A DNA stretch of 54,337 nucleotides, taken from NCBI GenBank assembly GCA_000622025.1, contig JHWU01000023.1:1-54337 (forward strand), read 5' to 3'. Every line of letters begins with the position of its first letter. Positions within the stretch are counted from its first letter, which is position 1. The notes below the pieces were generated by a model. The model was not told the DNA's origin and ran no database searches. It saw only the letters and a list, made by a program, of their open reading frames with translations. Origin of the DNA: Lachnospiraceae bacterium AD3010 (lineage in GTDB: Bacteria > Bacillota > Clostridia > Lachnospirales > Lachnospiraceae). The position numbers and the translations under genes were made by a program. This document shows, one piece after another, positions 29,606-37,752 of this stretch.

Positions 29606-30805
29606 ATGAATAATAGCATCAGAAAAGCTGTTTACCTGATTTTAATATTGATGGCTGCTTTTTCGGTGTTCCAGGGAGCAAGGAACGCCCTAAGGTTCAG
29701 CCAGGACTTTCAGTATGATGCCGCTCTTGCACTACGGAGCGGTATCAATCCGTATAAGGAGAGTCTGGAGCCCTCAGGGGTCCTTGCGACAGGACCTACA
29801 GCGGATTTTTACAGGATATTTGAGGAGGCGGGAGCACCTCAGAAAATGGAAGCGAATCAGTTTCCAAGTCTTTTGATGCTGCTCTTCCCGATCACATATA
29901 TTCCCTACGTATATGCGAGGATCCTGTGGCTTATCCTGAACCTGATATTTACAGGGCTTATCATCGTCCTTTTAAGACAGACCCTCTTAAGGGATATTGA
30001 CGGCTTTAATTTTAATGTACTGATGCTCCTTATGATCGCGGGAACTCCCTGGAGAAATCAGATCGGCGTAGGGCAGCACAGTCTTTTTTCCTTTTTCTTT
30101 TTCCTGCTTGCCCTGTGGCTTTCGGAAAGGGGATCGGGCATTTTGTCGGGACTCGCGCTTTCCGTATCCTACTTCAAGTATACGCTGACGGCGCCGCTTG
30201 CTCTGTATTTTCTGTATAAGAAAAGGTACAGGGAATTCGTGATCTCCCTAATCCCGCACTTTATCGGGACTTTTGTGGCTGCGGGGATCCTTGGTTCGGG
30301 CTTTACCGATATGATAAAAGAACCTCTTAAGGTCTCATCGGCCTTGACCGGAGAAGGCTCCATAGATGTGGGAGCGCTGACGGGAGGAGCCGGATGGAGC
30401 GTGATCATTACCCTGGTCATTATGCTCGCTCTTACGGTTCTTTCGTTTATCCTGCCGGAGGGAAAGGACAAAGCATATTTTTCGCTCCTCATATTTATGA
30501 GCCTTGTTATGACCTATCACAGGATCTATGATTTTTTTATGCTTATACCCGCCGCGGCAGGTGTGATCGCTGCAGTGCCCTCGAAAGGGATGACCGGGAA
30601 GAGGATATTAACGGCTGCCTATGCTCTGATCGTTTTTTATTTCTTCTTTGTTTTGAGGATCTTTAGTGAAAGCAGTGCATCGCTTGCTGTGGGAGCGGTA
30701 TTGTATTATGCTTTTCTGGTATATTATACGGTTTTTCAGGCACGTTTTGCTGCACTGAATGAGACATACCCCGCAAAGGATATAGGAGACAGTAATGCAG
30801 GATAA
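29606..30805 (+). CDS. Polytopic membrane protein, GT87/GT-C-like mannosyl- or glycosyltransferase
   Basis: A 399-residue protein with about ten membrane segments. The first loop, after the membrane helix at residues 8-25, carries acidic residues (QDFQYDAALALRSGINPYKE), which in GT-C enzymes is where the catalytic Asp lies; NPYKE is a frequent feature of GT87/DUF2029 proteins. Such enzymes use polyprenyl-phosphate sugars on the outer face of the membrane. The two next genes encode a DPM-like transferase and GtrA, which would make and move that donor. It begins 10 bp after pgcA and overlaps the next gene by 11 nt. The family call is moderate. Confidence 0.7.
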   Translation: MNNSIRKAVYLILILMAAFSVFQGARNALRFSQDFQYDAALALRSGINPYKESLEPSGVLATGPTADFYRIFEEAGAPQKMEANQFPSLLMLLFPITYIPYVYARILWLILNLIFTGLIIVLLRQTLLRDIDGFNFNVLMLLMIAGTPWRNQIGVGQHSLFSFFFFLLALWLSERGSGILSGLALSVSYFKYTLTAPLALYFLYKKRYREFVISLIPHFIGTFVAAGILGSGFTDMIKEPLKVSSALTGEGSIDVGALTGGAGWSVIITLVIMLALTVLSFILPEGKDKAYFSLLIFMSLVMTYHRIYDFFMLIPAAAGVIAAVPSKGMTGKRILTAAYALIVFYFFFVLRIFSESSASLAVGAVLYYAFLVYYTVFQARFAALNETYPAKDIGDSNAG

Positions 30806-31502
30806 ATTATATATTGTGATCCCCGCATATAACGAGGAAGCAAATATAAGGAAAGTTGTGGATGAGTGGTATCCCATAGCGGTAATGGCGGGAGAAAGCT
30901 CGAGGCTTGTTATAGTAAATGACGGGAGCCGGGATAACACCCTGTCCGTATTAAAGGATGAACAGAAGAACAGGCCGCAGCTTATTGTAAAAAGCAAGGA
31001 AAACGGCGGACATGGCGCTGCGATACTGTCCGGTTATAAATTTGCACTGTCAGAGGGAGCAGACTATGTTTTTCAGACCGATTCCGACGGACAGACACGG
31101 CCTGAGGAATTTGAGGAATTCTACAGATGCAGGCGCCACTATGATATGGTCATAGGATCCAGAAAGAGCCGGCAGGACGGCTTATCAAGGATCTTTGTGA
31201 CAAAGATACTGAAGCTTACTGTATTCTTAAGCTTCCATGTATGGGTTGAGGATGCCAATACCCCGTACCGGCTGATGAAAGCGGAGGCACTTAGAAAAGA
31301 GATCCGCTATGTGCCGAAGGATTATTTCCTTACAAACGTGCTTCTTTCCGTTGCCTTTACAAGGCATGGAAGGAGCATAAGATATATCCCCATAACCTTC
31401 CGGCCCAGGCAGGGAGGGGTGAATTCCATAAACATGAAGCGTATATTCCAGATAGGCAGAAATGCTCTTAGGGACTTTAGCAAACTAAACAGGATTTTGT
31501 GA
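30795..31502 (+). CDS. Polyprenyl-phosphate glycosyltransferase (DPM1/GtrB-like GT2)
   Basis: A 235-residue GT2 enzyme with YIVIPAYNEEANIRKVVDEW, VIVNDGSRDNT, the metal site QTDSDGQ and a following basic helix. Soluble DPM1-like proteins move a sugar from a nucleotide sugar to polyprenyl phosphate on the inner face. The ATG at 30795 follows AGGAGAC and overlaps the GT87-like gene. GtrA follows after 2 bp, so the three genes make a lipid-linked sugar module like GtrA-GtrB-Gtr systems that decorate surface polymers. Confidence 0.88.
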   Translation: MQDKLYIVIPAYNEEANIRKVVDEWYPIAVMAGESSRLVIVNDGSRDNTLSVLKDEQKNRPQLIVKSKENGGHGAAILSGYKFALSEGADYVFQTDSDGQTRPEEFEEFYRCRRHYDMVIGSRKSRQDGLSRIFVTKILKLTVFLSFHVWVEDANTPYRLMKAEALRKEIRYVPKDYFLTNVLLSVAFTRHGRSIRYIPITFRPRQGGVNSINMKRIFQIGRNALRDFSKLNRIL

Positions 31503-31504
31503 CC

Positions 31505-31948
31505 ATGAATGAGCTTATAAAACAGATATTAAAATTCGGAGTGGTGGGAGGTCTTTCCTTCCTTATCGATTTCGCGATCTACACCCTGATAATATTTTTC
31601 TTCGGGAACGCCAAGGTGACGGTTGCCATAGCCGCATTTTTCGGCTTTACCATTTCCCTTATATTCAATTATTTCTCCAGTATGAAATTTGTATTTGTCC
31701 ATGACGAGAATATGGACAGAAGGAAGGAATTCACCATATTTGCGGTGCTTTCACTGATCGGGCTTCTACTTAATGAGGTGCTTATACTGGGTGTTCTGGC
31801 GGTGTTTGACAATGTGGCTTTCCTGCAGACCGGTTTTAACGGACTTCTCTGGACTTTTAAGGAGACCCTGGGAAAGATGTTCGCAACCGGAGTTGTAATG
31901 GTGTATAACTTCATCACGAGAAAGATCTTTATTGAAAAGAAGGGATAA
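31505..31948 (+). CDS. GtrA-family membrane protein
   Basis: A 147-residue protein with four membrane helices, typical of GtrA. It has the family start LIKQILKFGVVGGLSFLIDFAIYT and the FNYFSSMKFVF segment between helices two and three. GtrA proteins are thought to help flip undecaprenyl-phosphate-linked sugars. The ATG at 31505 is used; an in-frame GTG two codons earlier is possible. It follows the DPM-like gene by 2 bp and overlaps the esterase gene by 17 nt. Confidence 0.9.
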   Translation: MNELIKQILKFGVVGGLSFLIDFAIYTLIIFFFGNAKVTVAIAAFFGFTISLIFNYFSSMKFVFVHDENMDRRKEFTIFAVLSLIGLLLNEVLILGVLAVFDNVAFLQTGFNGLLWTFKETLGKMFATGVVMVYNFITRKIFIEKKG

Positions 31949-33026
31949 CAGAAAAAAAACGGCAGTCGTAATAATGATCCTGCTTCTGATCGTAGCCGGT
32001 TTTGCGGCTCTGTCTGCGGTATGGTTTTCCTGGCAGGGAAACCCCTTTGATAAGGGGGCACCGAAGAACGGAACGGTCAGGGGAAGCATACTTTCCGAGG
32101 TGCCAAGGGAGACTGTGGTGGAGGAGCCTGAAAAGGAGCCTGTGGAAGAGATTGAGCCGGAGATCGAAAAGGAGATAGTAAACGAAGAAGCAGAGGAATT
32201 GACTGAAGAGCACGAGGGAAAGGAAGTAGACTTAATAGTCTTTGCAGGGCAGAGCAATATGTCGGGCTACGGCGGAAATAAGGAGCTCTCACCCGAAACA
32301 GAGGAGGGAGCCGGTGCAGAATTCCGCTCAGTATCCGATCCCACACGACTTTACAGGATAGCTGAGCCCTTTGGGATTTATGAAAATACAGAGATCATGA
32401 ACGATTTCTATATGAAGAAGGGTTCTTTGGTTTCATCCTTTGTAAATACCTGGTATGAAGAAACCGGAACTCCGGTTATCGCGGTATCGGCATCAAAGGG
32501 CGGTATGCCCTCCACCTACTGGGCATCGGATGCTGTATGCAGCGAGGTGGAAAACCGTTTCAAGACCGCAAAGCTCTGGCTGGAAGAAAACGGCTATGTT
32601 GTGAAGAACCAGTTTCTGGTATTTCTCCAGGGAGAAAATGACGTTCTGGAACAGATCTCAGATGAACAGTATCTGACGGACATCAATGTATTCTCCACAA
32701 GGCTCTTTAATGCTGGAATAGATAAATTCCTGATGATAAGGATAGGCAGGGTGAAAGGGCAGCTCCATGCCTTTAAGAGGATAGCAGATCTGCAGACCGA
32801 GCTCTGCCGGACCGATCCGAGGTTCGTACTGGTATCCACGATCCTTTCCGGGATAGGAGACGATCATATGACCGATGCTTATCACTATGACCAGGCAGCA
32901 CTGAATCTCCTGGGAGAGGATGCCGGCAGGAACGGCGCCCACTTTGCAAAGACCAGGGAGGATCCTGAGATCACGGATTTCGCTACGGGTGAGAAGTATA
33001 TTCCGGTGAAATATGAAGGAATATAA
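31932..33026 (+). CDS. Membrane-anchored SASA-type carbohydrate acetylesterase
   Basis: A 364-residue protein with one N-terminal membrane segment (about residues 9-30), an acidic Glu/Val/Pro linker (about 55-95) and an extracellular SGNH esterase of the SASA/DUF303 type (sialate-O-acetylesterase-like). Block I is VFAGQSNMSGYGG with the nucleophile at S108, VFLQGENDV matches Block III, and DAYHYD gives D315 and H318. It could remove O-acetyl groups from the same polymer that the MBOAT protein modifies. The TTG at 31932 is used as start because any later ATG would cut the membrane anchor. It ends next to the 120-bp structured repeat. Confidence 0.85.
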   Translation: MKRRDNRKKTAVVIMILLLIVAGFAALSAVWFSWQGNPFDKGAPKNGTVRGSILSEVPRETVVEEPEKEPVEEIEPEIEKEIVNEEAEELTEEHEGKEVDLIVFAGQSNMSGYGGNKELSPETEEGAGAEFRSVSDPTRLYRIAEPFGIYENTEIMNDFYMKKGSLVSSFVNTWYEETGTPVIAVSASKGGMPSTYWASDAVCSEVENRFKTAKLWLEENGYVVKNQFLVFLQGENDVLEQISDEQYLTDINVFSTRLFNAGIDKFLMIRIGRVKGQLHAFKRIADLQTELCRTDPRFVLVSTILSGIGDDHMTDAYHYDQAALNLLGEDAGRNGAHFAKTREDPEITDFATGEKYIPVKYEGI

Positions 33027-33028
33027 CC

Positions 33029-33167
33029 ATTCAGAACAGTCACTTGCGGAACCGCAAGTGACGTATGAAAACCTCGGCATTTTGGTATTCGGTCCATCGT
33101 GCGAAGCACGATTTAATTGACCGAATACGCTGTATCTGTTCAGAAGCCGGAGGGTTCTGAACAGATA
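33029..33167 (+). repeat. Structured intergenic element, copy 1 (three hairpins)
   Basis: Bases 33029-33148 match 54213-54332 at 117 of 120 positions. Three hairpins are seen: GTCACTTGCGG/CCGCAAGTGAC (near 33039-33062); an outer GTATTCGGTC/GACCGAATAC stem enclosing TCGTGC-GAA-GCACGA (near 33085-33128); and a 13-bp stem 33133-33145 with 33155-33167. No T-run follows the last stem. It directly follows the esterase gene and could be a structured 3' UTR, a small RNA or a mobile palindromic element. Confidence 0.85.
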
Positions 33168-33182
33168 TGGGGGGATATAGAA

Positions 33183-33270
33183 AAGATTCTTCCTGTTGCT
33201 TCGCAACCCCTCGCCGGGGCGGCATCCCACATCTGCGATGTGGGATAAGCGTCGCTTCGCTCAGAATGAC
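33183..33270. repeat. Compound hairpin repeat, inverted relative of 50373-50501
   Basis: Reads as the reverse complement of the block at 50373-50501. It holds TTGC-TTC-GCAA, a CCCC/GGGG hairpin, and a 10-bp hairpin ATCCCACATC (33224-33233) with GATGTGGGAT (33237-33246), and ends in GCTTCGCTCAGAATGACATT. Confidence 0.85.
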
Positions 33271-33340
33271 ATTGGAAGAGGTTCAGAATGACATTAGAAC
33301 CGGCTCAGAATGACATTGGAACCGGTTCAGAATGACATAG
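33261..33340. repeat. 22-bp tandem repeat of TCAGAATGACA type
   Basis: Units starting at 33261, 33283, 33305 and a partial at 33327 each begin TCAGAATGACAT. The array ends 22 bp before the next gene's start, and the last copy contributes an in-frame but poorly spaced ATG at 33348. Confidence 0.9.
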
Positions 33341-33362
33341 AAAGGGAATGACAGGATACATT

Positions 33363-34148
33363 ATGAAAAAAGACAGGATACTTTTATTCATTCCGGCATA
33401 TAACTGTGAGGATCAGATTACAAGAGTCCTTTCTACTCTTAGGGATGAGATCCTTGAATATATTGAAGAAGTGATCGTTATAAATAACCGGAGTACCGAC
33501 GGAACAGAAAGGGCGGTACTGGATTTCAAGGCAGAGCACGCGGATCTTAAGCTTAAGCTTTTCAGGAATGATGAGAACTACAGCCTCGGGGGATCCCAGA
33601 AGGTGGCTTTCGGATATGCGATTGAAAAGGGCTACGATTACGTTATGATGGTCCACGGTGACGATCAGGGGAATATATGGGACTTTCTGCCGGTACTTAA
33701 AAAACGGCTCTACAGGAACTATGACTGCGTCCTCGGTGCCAGGTTTATGAGGGGGAGCCGTCTTGAAGGCTATTCACTTTTAAGGACCTTCGGAAACATC
33801 GTTTATGATTTCTTATTTGCGGCAGCAATAAAACAGAGAGTCTTTGACCTTGGAAGCGGTCTGAACCTCTATGATGTTTCGATGCTTAAGGACGGGTTTT
33901 ATCTCCGTTTTCCGGATAATCTTATGTTTAATTACTGCATGGTCCTCGCTTTGCAGTATTATAATCAGACCTGCAGATTCTATCCCATATCCTGGAGGGA
34001 GACGGATCAGGTTTCAAATGTGAAGCTTTCCTCCCAGGCGGTCAGGGTTTTGAGGATACTCTTTGACTATATGGATAATCCGTCATCAATAAGAGGTGAA
34101 TACAGGGATAAGGAAATTGCGGCATACACCTTTGAGGAGATAGAATGA
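33363..34148 (+). CDS. GT2 glycosyltransferase, DPM-like
   Basis: A 261-residue GT2 enzyme with ILLFIPAYNCEDQITRVLS, VIVINNRSTDGT, the metal site MVHGDDQG (Gly-Asp-Asp) and GARFMRGSRLEGY. It resembles polyprenyl-phosphate sugar transferases but has no C-terminal membrane helices. The ATG at 33363 is preferred over 33348, which lies inside the tandem repeat and has its purine-rich stretch too close. It overlaps the flippase-like gene by 4 nt. It is the second DPM-like enzyme in the cluster. Confidence 0.88.
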   Translation: MKKDRILLFIPAYNCEDQITRVLSTLRDEILEYIEEVIVINNRSTDGTERAVLDFKAEHADLKLKLFRNDENYSLGGSQKVAFGYAIEKGYDYVMMVHGDDQGNIWDFLPVLKKRLYRNYDCVLGARFMRGSRLEGYSLLRTFGNIVYDFLFAAAIKQRVFDLGSGLNLYDVSMLKDGFYLRFPDNLMFNYCMVLALQYYNQTCRFYPISWRETDQVSNVKLSSQAVRVLRILFDYMDNPSSIRGEYRDKEIAAYTFEEIE

Positions 34149-34954
34149 GCTGGCATTTCAGTATCAGCATAAATACGGCAAATATCTTTTCCGTTCTTCT
34201 TCTTTTTGCCGGAGCGCATGTATTTAAGTTCGGCAGATTTTATCTGGTGCTGATGGAGGAAAAGAAGCTTTCTTTTTTTGATGTTTTCTTTCTCTACGTG
34301 AGAACGACCCTCGTAAATCTCATAATCCCCTTTAAGCTGGGGGAGCTTTACAGAGTGGCTGCGGTAAAGCATATGTCGGGATCCTTTAAGACAGGTATCC
34401 TTCTTGTTTTGATCGACAGATTTTTCGATACCCTTGCTCTCCTTACCCTGACTCTCCCCTTTGGACTTATTTTTCTTCATGAGGCAGACCCGGTACTGGT
34501 CCTTCTCTTTACCTGTCTTATCTTTCTGTTTGTCTGCTTCCGCTTTTTTGAACCATCCTTCAGCTATGTCAACAGATTTCTGATCACAACGAAAAAATCG
34601 GGGCGGGCACTGGTGCTTCTTAATATCCTTGATAAGGCTGATGAATGGTACCAGTACTTAAGGAGGCTTATCCGGGGCAGGAGCCCTTTGGTATTTTTAT
34701 CATCCCTTCTCGGATGGATCATTGAATTCGGGGCTTTGAAGCTTTTTGCCGGGACTCTCGGGACCCGCTTTGATATAGAAGCATTTATAAGATATATCAA
34801 CTCCCTTTTGTCGGGAGGAACAGGAAATATCGGAAAGGCTTATAACTTTATGGGGATAGCCGTTTTTGCGGTCCTTACTCTGGTTTGCCTTGCAATGAAC
34901 GGGGGAGCTATAAAAAGGGCTCAGTATGAAAGGAAGGGTGCCGGAAGAAAATGA
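34145..34954 (+). CDS. Flippase-like membrane protein (LPG synthase TM/UPF0104 family)
   Basis: A 269-residue polytopic protein. The segment FKFGRFYLVLMEEKKLSFFDVF, followed by LVNLIIPFKLGELYRV and LIDRFFDTLALL, is typical of the lysylphosphatidylglycerol synthase transmembrane family (AglD/MprF N-terminal-like), which often occurs beside DPM-like enzymes and is thought to move lipid-linked sugars. The protein is slightly shorter than the usual 300-330 residues. It overlaps both neighbours by 4 nt, so the GT2, this protein and the kinase-like protein are translated together. Confidence 0.85.
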   Translation: MSWHFSISINTANIFSVLLLFAGAHVFKFGRFYLVLMEEKKLSFFDVFFLYVRTTLVNLIIPFKLGELYRVAAVKHMSGSFKTGILLVLIDRFFDTLALLTLTLPFGLIFLHEADPVLVLLFTCLIFLFVCFRFFEPSFSYVNRFLITTKKSGRALVLLNILDKADEWYQYLRRLIRGRSPLVFLSSLLGWIIEFGALKLFAGTLGTRFDIEAFIRYINSLLSGGTGNIGKAYNFMGIAVFAVLTLVCLAMNGGAIKRAQYERKGAGRK

Positions 34955-36381
34955 AAAAGATCACCGTAATATATGATGACAGCAGCAGACCCTCCGGAGA
35001 TATAAGAGAGATCACCGGGGAGAAGAGCTTCGGCAGGATAATATACAGAAGAAAGACCTTGAGAGAGCGGTTTTTTTCCAGTGTTTCAGATGCTTCGGAA
35101 AAGGAAAGGCTGGACACGGATATCCGCACTCTGACTTCTTTTGACTTCCGGGATCTTTCGGATCTGGATATGAAAAGAGCGGTGCTCTTAACCTTTTCCG
35201 ACTGTATAATCCAGGACCTTCCCGAGTTTACCCTTTTATTAAAAAAGGCCGGTTACTGTCGTGAGGATTTTAAGATAATGGCAGGAGACAGAGTGGCTGC
35301 CGTGATCTTCCACGATACGAAGACCTTTCTAAATGCTCTTGATGAAGAGGGGGATCTTAAGGAAAGAGCTATCGGTATGGAGGAGATCCTGTCCGGCTCT
35401 TTCCTCTGTATCGCAGAGAAGGAAGAATTCTTAAGCTTCATTACAGGGGGTTTTGATGCGAGATACTTTAATGCTCTGTCCGGTGATGAGTATACCGTTG
35501 TAAAGAGCAGTGAAAATAAGGCAAAGATATCTGCAGAATACAGGTTTTATTATCTCCTTCCGGAAAACATGCGAAGCTGGTTCGTACTGCCCTATGAGTA
35601 CAGGGAAGAGGGGAACAGGGCTTCCTACAGGATGCAGCGTTATCATATGACGGATCTTGCCATACGCTATGTCCACGGGGCGATCTCCCTTGAAGAATTC
35701 AGGAAGATCCTTGATATCCTTTTTGTCTTCCTTAAGGAAAGGAGGGAGGAAAGGGTCACCTGGAACGAGTTTTATGAGAAGCGGCGTGAGCTTTATATTA
35801 TAAAGGTGGAAAAAAGGATAGAGGAGTTTAAGAAGCACCCTTCCTTCCCGGGAATAGAAAACTATCTGGTGAGCGGGACCGGTTATAACGGGATTGACGG
35901 CATTCTTAGGAAATACGAAGAATTATATGATTCCCTGATAGGGAAGAATAAGGAGGAACTCAGAAAGACCATAAGCCATGGGGATCTCTGCTTCTCAAAT
36001 ATTCTTTATTCTACGGATGCCGGGCTTTTACGGCTTATCGACCCCAAGGGGGCAGCTGACGAAAAAGAGCTTTATTCCGATCCCCTTTATGATATAGCAA
36101 AGCTGTCCCATTCAATATCCGGCTGCTATGACTTTATGAACAGTGCGCTTTTTGACATAGAGATTTCTGAGGACATGAAGCTTAAGCTTAATATCGACGG
36201 GGATATAAGGGAATACAGAAGGGAGTTTGAGAGGAAGCTTGGGGAAGAAGGGATAGACGCAAAGACCGTGAGACTTTTTGAGTGTTCACTCTTTTTGTCA
36301 ATGCTGCCTCTTCATACAGACAGACCCCAGAAGGTCCTGGCTTTTATCCTTAATGCGATAAACATTCTTGAGGAGCTGTAG
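34951..36381 (+). CDS. Kinase-like protein with APH/choline-kinase fold
   Basis: A 476-residue protein. The C-terminal half has a phosphotransferase signature: ISHGDLCFSN (H343, D345, N350) and LIDPKG (D364), matching the catalytic HGDxxxxN and metal-binding Asp of aminoglycoside phosphotransferase/choline-kinase enzymes. A possible ATP-lysine region lies near YTVVKSSENK. The first 170 residues are not recognised and may be a degenerate nucleotidyltransferase-like domain; the segment YRFYYLLPENMRSWF links the two. It probably phosphorylates a sugar, lipid or polyol of the surface polymer. It overlaps the flippase-like gene and is followed by two GT2 genes. Confidence 0.7.
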   Translation: MKKITVIYDDSSRPSGDIREITGEKSFGRIIYRRKTLRERFFSSVSDASEKERLDTDIRTLTSFDFRDLSDLDMKRAVLLTFSDCIIQDLPEFTLLLKKAGYCREDFKIMAGDRVAAVIFHDTKTFLNALDEEGDLKERAIGMEEILSGSFLCIAEKEEFLSFITGGFDARYFNALSGDEYTVVKSSENKAKISAEYRFYYLLPENMRSWFVLPYEYREEGNRASYRMQRYHMTDLAIRYVHGAISLEEFRKILDILFVFLKERREERVTWNEFYEKRRELYIIKVEKRIEEFKKHPSFPGIENYLVSGTGYNGIDGILRKYEELYDSLIGKNKEELRKTISHGDLCFSNILYSTDAGLLRLIDPKGAADEKELYSDPLYDIAKLSHSISGCYDFMNSALFDIEISEDMKLKLNIDGDIREYRREFERKLGEEGIDAKTVRLFECSLFLSMLPLHTDRPQKVLAFILNAINILEEL

Positions 36382-36396
36382 GAACGGTACTAACGT

Positions 36397-37752
36397 ATGG
36401 ATATAGACAGCATTAGACAGGGAATTTCAAAACTAAAGGATTATACGGATAGAAACGGTGCAGAAGCCGCAGTTTTCCGCGCGCTTGAGGGCATACGGGA
36501 GAGTGCCGATAACCGGCGCTACTCAAGAGAGACAGTGATGCTTCCGGACGGCATAGATGAGAAAGGGGAAGAGGGAGGCATTTTTTTGAGTCTCATTATC
36601 CCTGTTTTTGAGCCGGATATGGATGACTTTGCCCATCTTCTGGATTCCATCCTAAGCCAGAGCTATACGGACTTCGAGGTCGTGATAGCCGACGGCAGCG
36701 GGAATGGGGATATAGAAAAGGTTGTCAGCACCTATGACGAGGATCCTGATATAGGCTTAAAGATAAAGTATAAGCATCTTGAAGAAAATAAGGGTATATC
36801 CGGGAATACAAATGAGGCCGTAAAGGAAGCGGAAGGGGAATATCTTGTTTTCCTTGACCATGATGACTTTATCGAGCCCGATGCCCTTTCCGAGACCGTC
36901 CGGGCTATAAGAAAGGGAGCGGAGATCGTCTATACTGACGAAGACAAGTATGACAGCCTGAGAGACAGATATATAAGCGTAAACCGGAAGCCGGACTTCA
37001 ATCTGGATCTTCTTCTCTCCAATAACTATATCTGCCATATGCTCACCGTGAAAAAGGAGGCCGTGGAAAAGGCAGGTCTTTTCCGCCCGGAATATGACGG
37101 GGCACAGGATCATGACCTCATACTACGGCTTTCGGAAATAGTGCCGAGGGACAGGATAATCCATGTACCGAAGGTCCTGTACCACTGGCGGATCACAGAC
37201 AGATCCACCGCGGGAAATCCGCATTCGAAGCTCTACGCCTATGAAAACGGGAAAAAGGCCGTGGAGGATTACTTTAAGAGAAGAGGGATAAATGTAATTA
37301 TTAAGAACAGCCCTCACAGAGGTTTCTTCCATACGGATTATTCTCCTTCAGCCGTTGATCCCGGGGACTGCTGTCTCTTTATCGACAGAAGGCTCCTGCC
37401 TCTCACACCGGATTTTGAGAAGCGCTTAAGGGGGTATTTTGCCAGAGAAGAAGTGGGAATAGTGGGAGCTAGGATAATCGGGAGAAGCGGGAGAACTCAG
37501 TCAAACGGGTTCAAAAGGGACGAATATGGCAGAAGAGTTCCGGAATATGGTAAAATAGATTACAGATTTTCAGGATATATGCACAGGGCCTCAATGTCCA
37601 GGGAGACGGAAGCCGTAAGCGTACACGCTTTTGCCATACGAAGAGAGCTCCTCCCTTTAGTTTCAAAGGATGCCTTTACCCTGTGTGAAAGGGTGCGTAG
37701 TCAGGGTTTCAGCGTAATAGTGGATCCGGAAATCATCTTCAGGATAAAATGA
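36397..37752 (+). CDS. GT2 glycosyltransferase
   Basis: A 451-residue protein with a helical N-terminus and a GT2 domain from about residue 62: LSLIIPVFEPDMDDFAHLL, VVIADGSGNGD, FLDHDDFIEPDAL, VYTDEDKYD and YDGAQDHDLILRLSE. It is closely similar in style to the first domain of the tandem enzyme at 25380, including KPDFNLDLLLSNNYICH, so the two likely use related acceptors or descend from one gene. The C-terminal 150 residues resemble a weak second half. It overlaps the next gene by 4 nt. Confidence 0.85.
   Translation: MDIDSIRQGISKLKDYTDRNGAEAAVFRALEGIRESADNRRYSRETVMLPDGIDEKGEEGGIFLSLIIPVFEPDMDDFAHLLDSILSQSYTDFEVVIADGSGNGDIEKVVSTYDEDPDIGLKIKYKHLEENKGISGNTNEAVKEAEGEYLVFLDHDDFIEPDALSETVRAIRKGAEIVYTDEDKYDSLRDRYISVNRKPDFNLDLLLSNNYICHMLTVKKEAVEKAGLFRPEYDGAQDHDLILRLSEIVPRDRIIHVPKVLYHWRITDRSTAGNPHSKLYAYENGKKAVEDYFKRRGINVIIKNSPHRGFFHTDYSPSAVDPGDCCLFIDRRLLPLTPDFEKRLRGYFAREEVGIVGARIIGRSGRTQSNGFKRDEYGRRVPEYGKIDYRFSGYMHRASMSRETEAVSVHAFAIRRELLPLVSKDAFTLCERVRSQGFSVIVDPEIIFRIK

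Noticed and set aside
32885-33109. Small minus-strand open frame over the structured element
   Set aside because: A similar frame (MLRTMDR..PKCRGFHTSLA) appears at 54293, but the differences between copies keep base pairing rather than codons, so structure explains it better than a protein.
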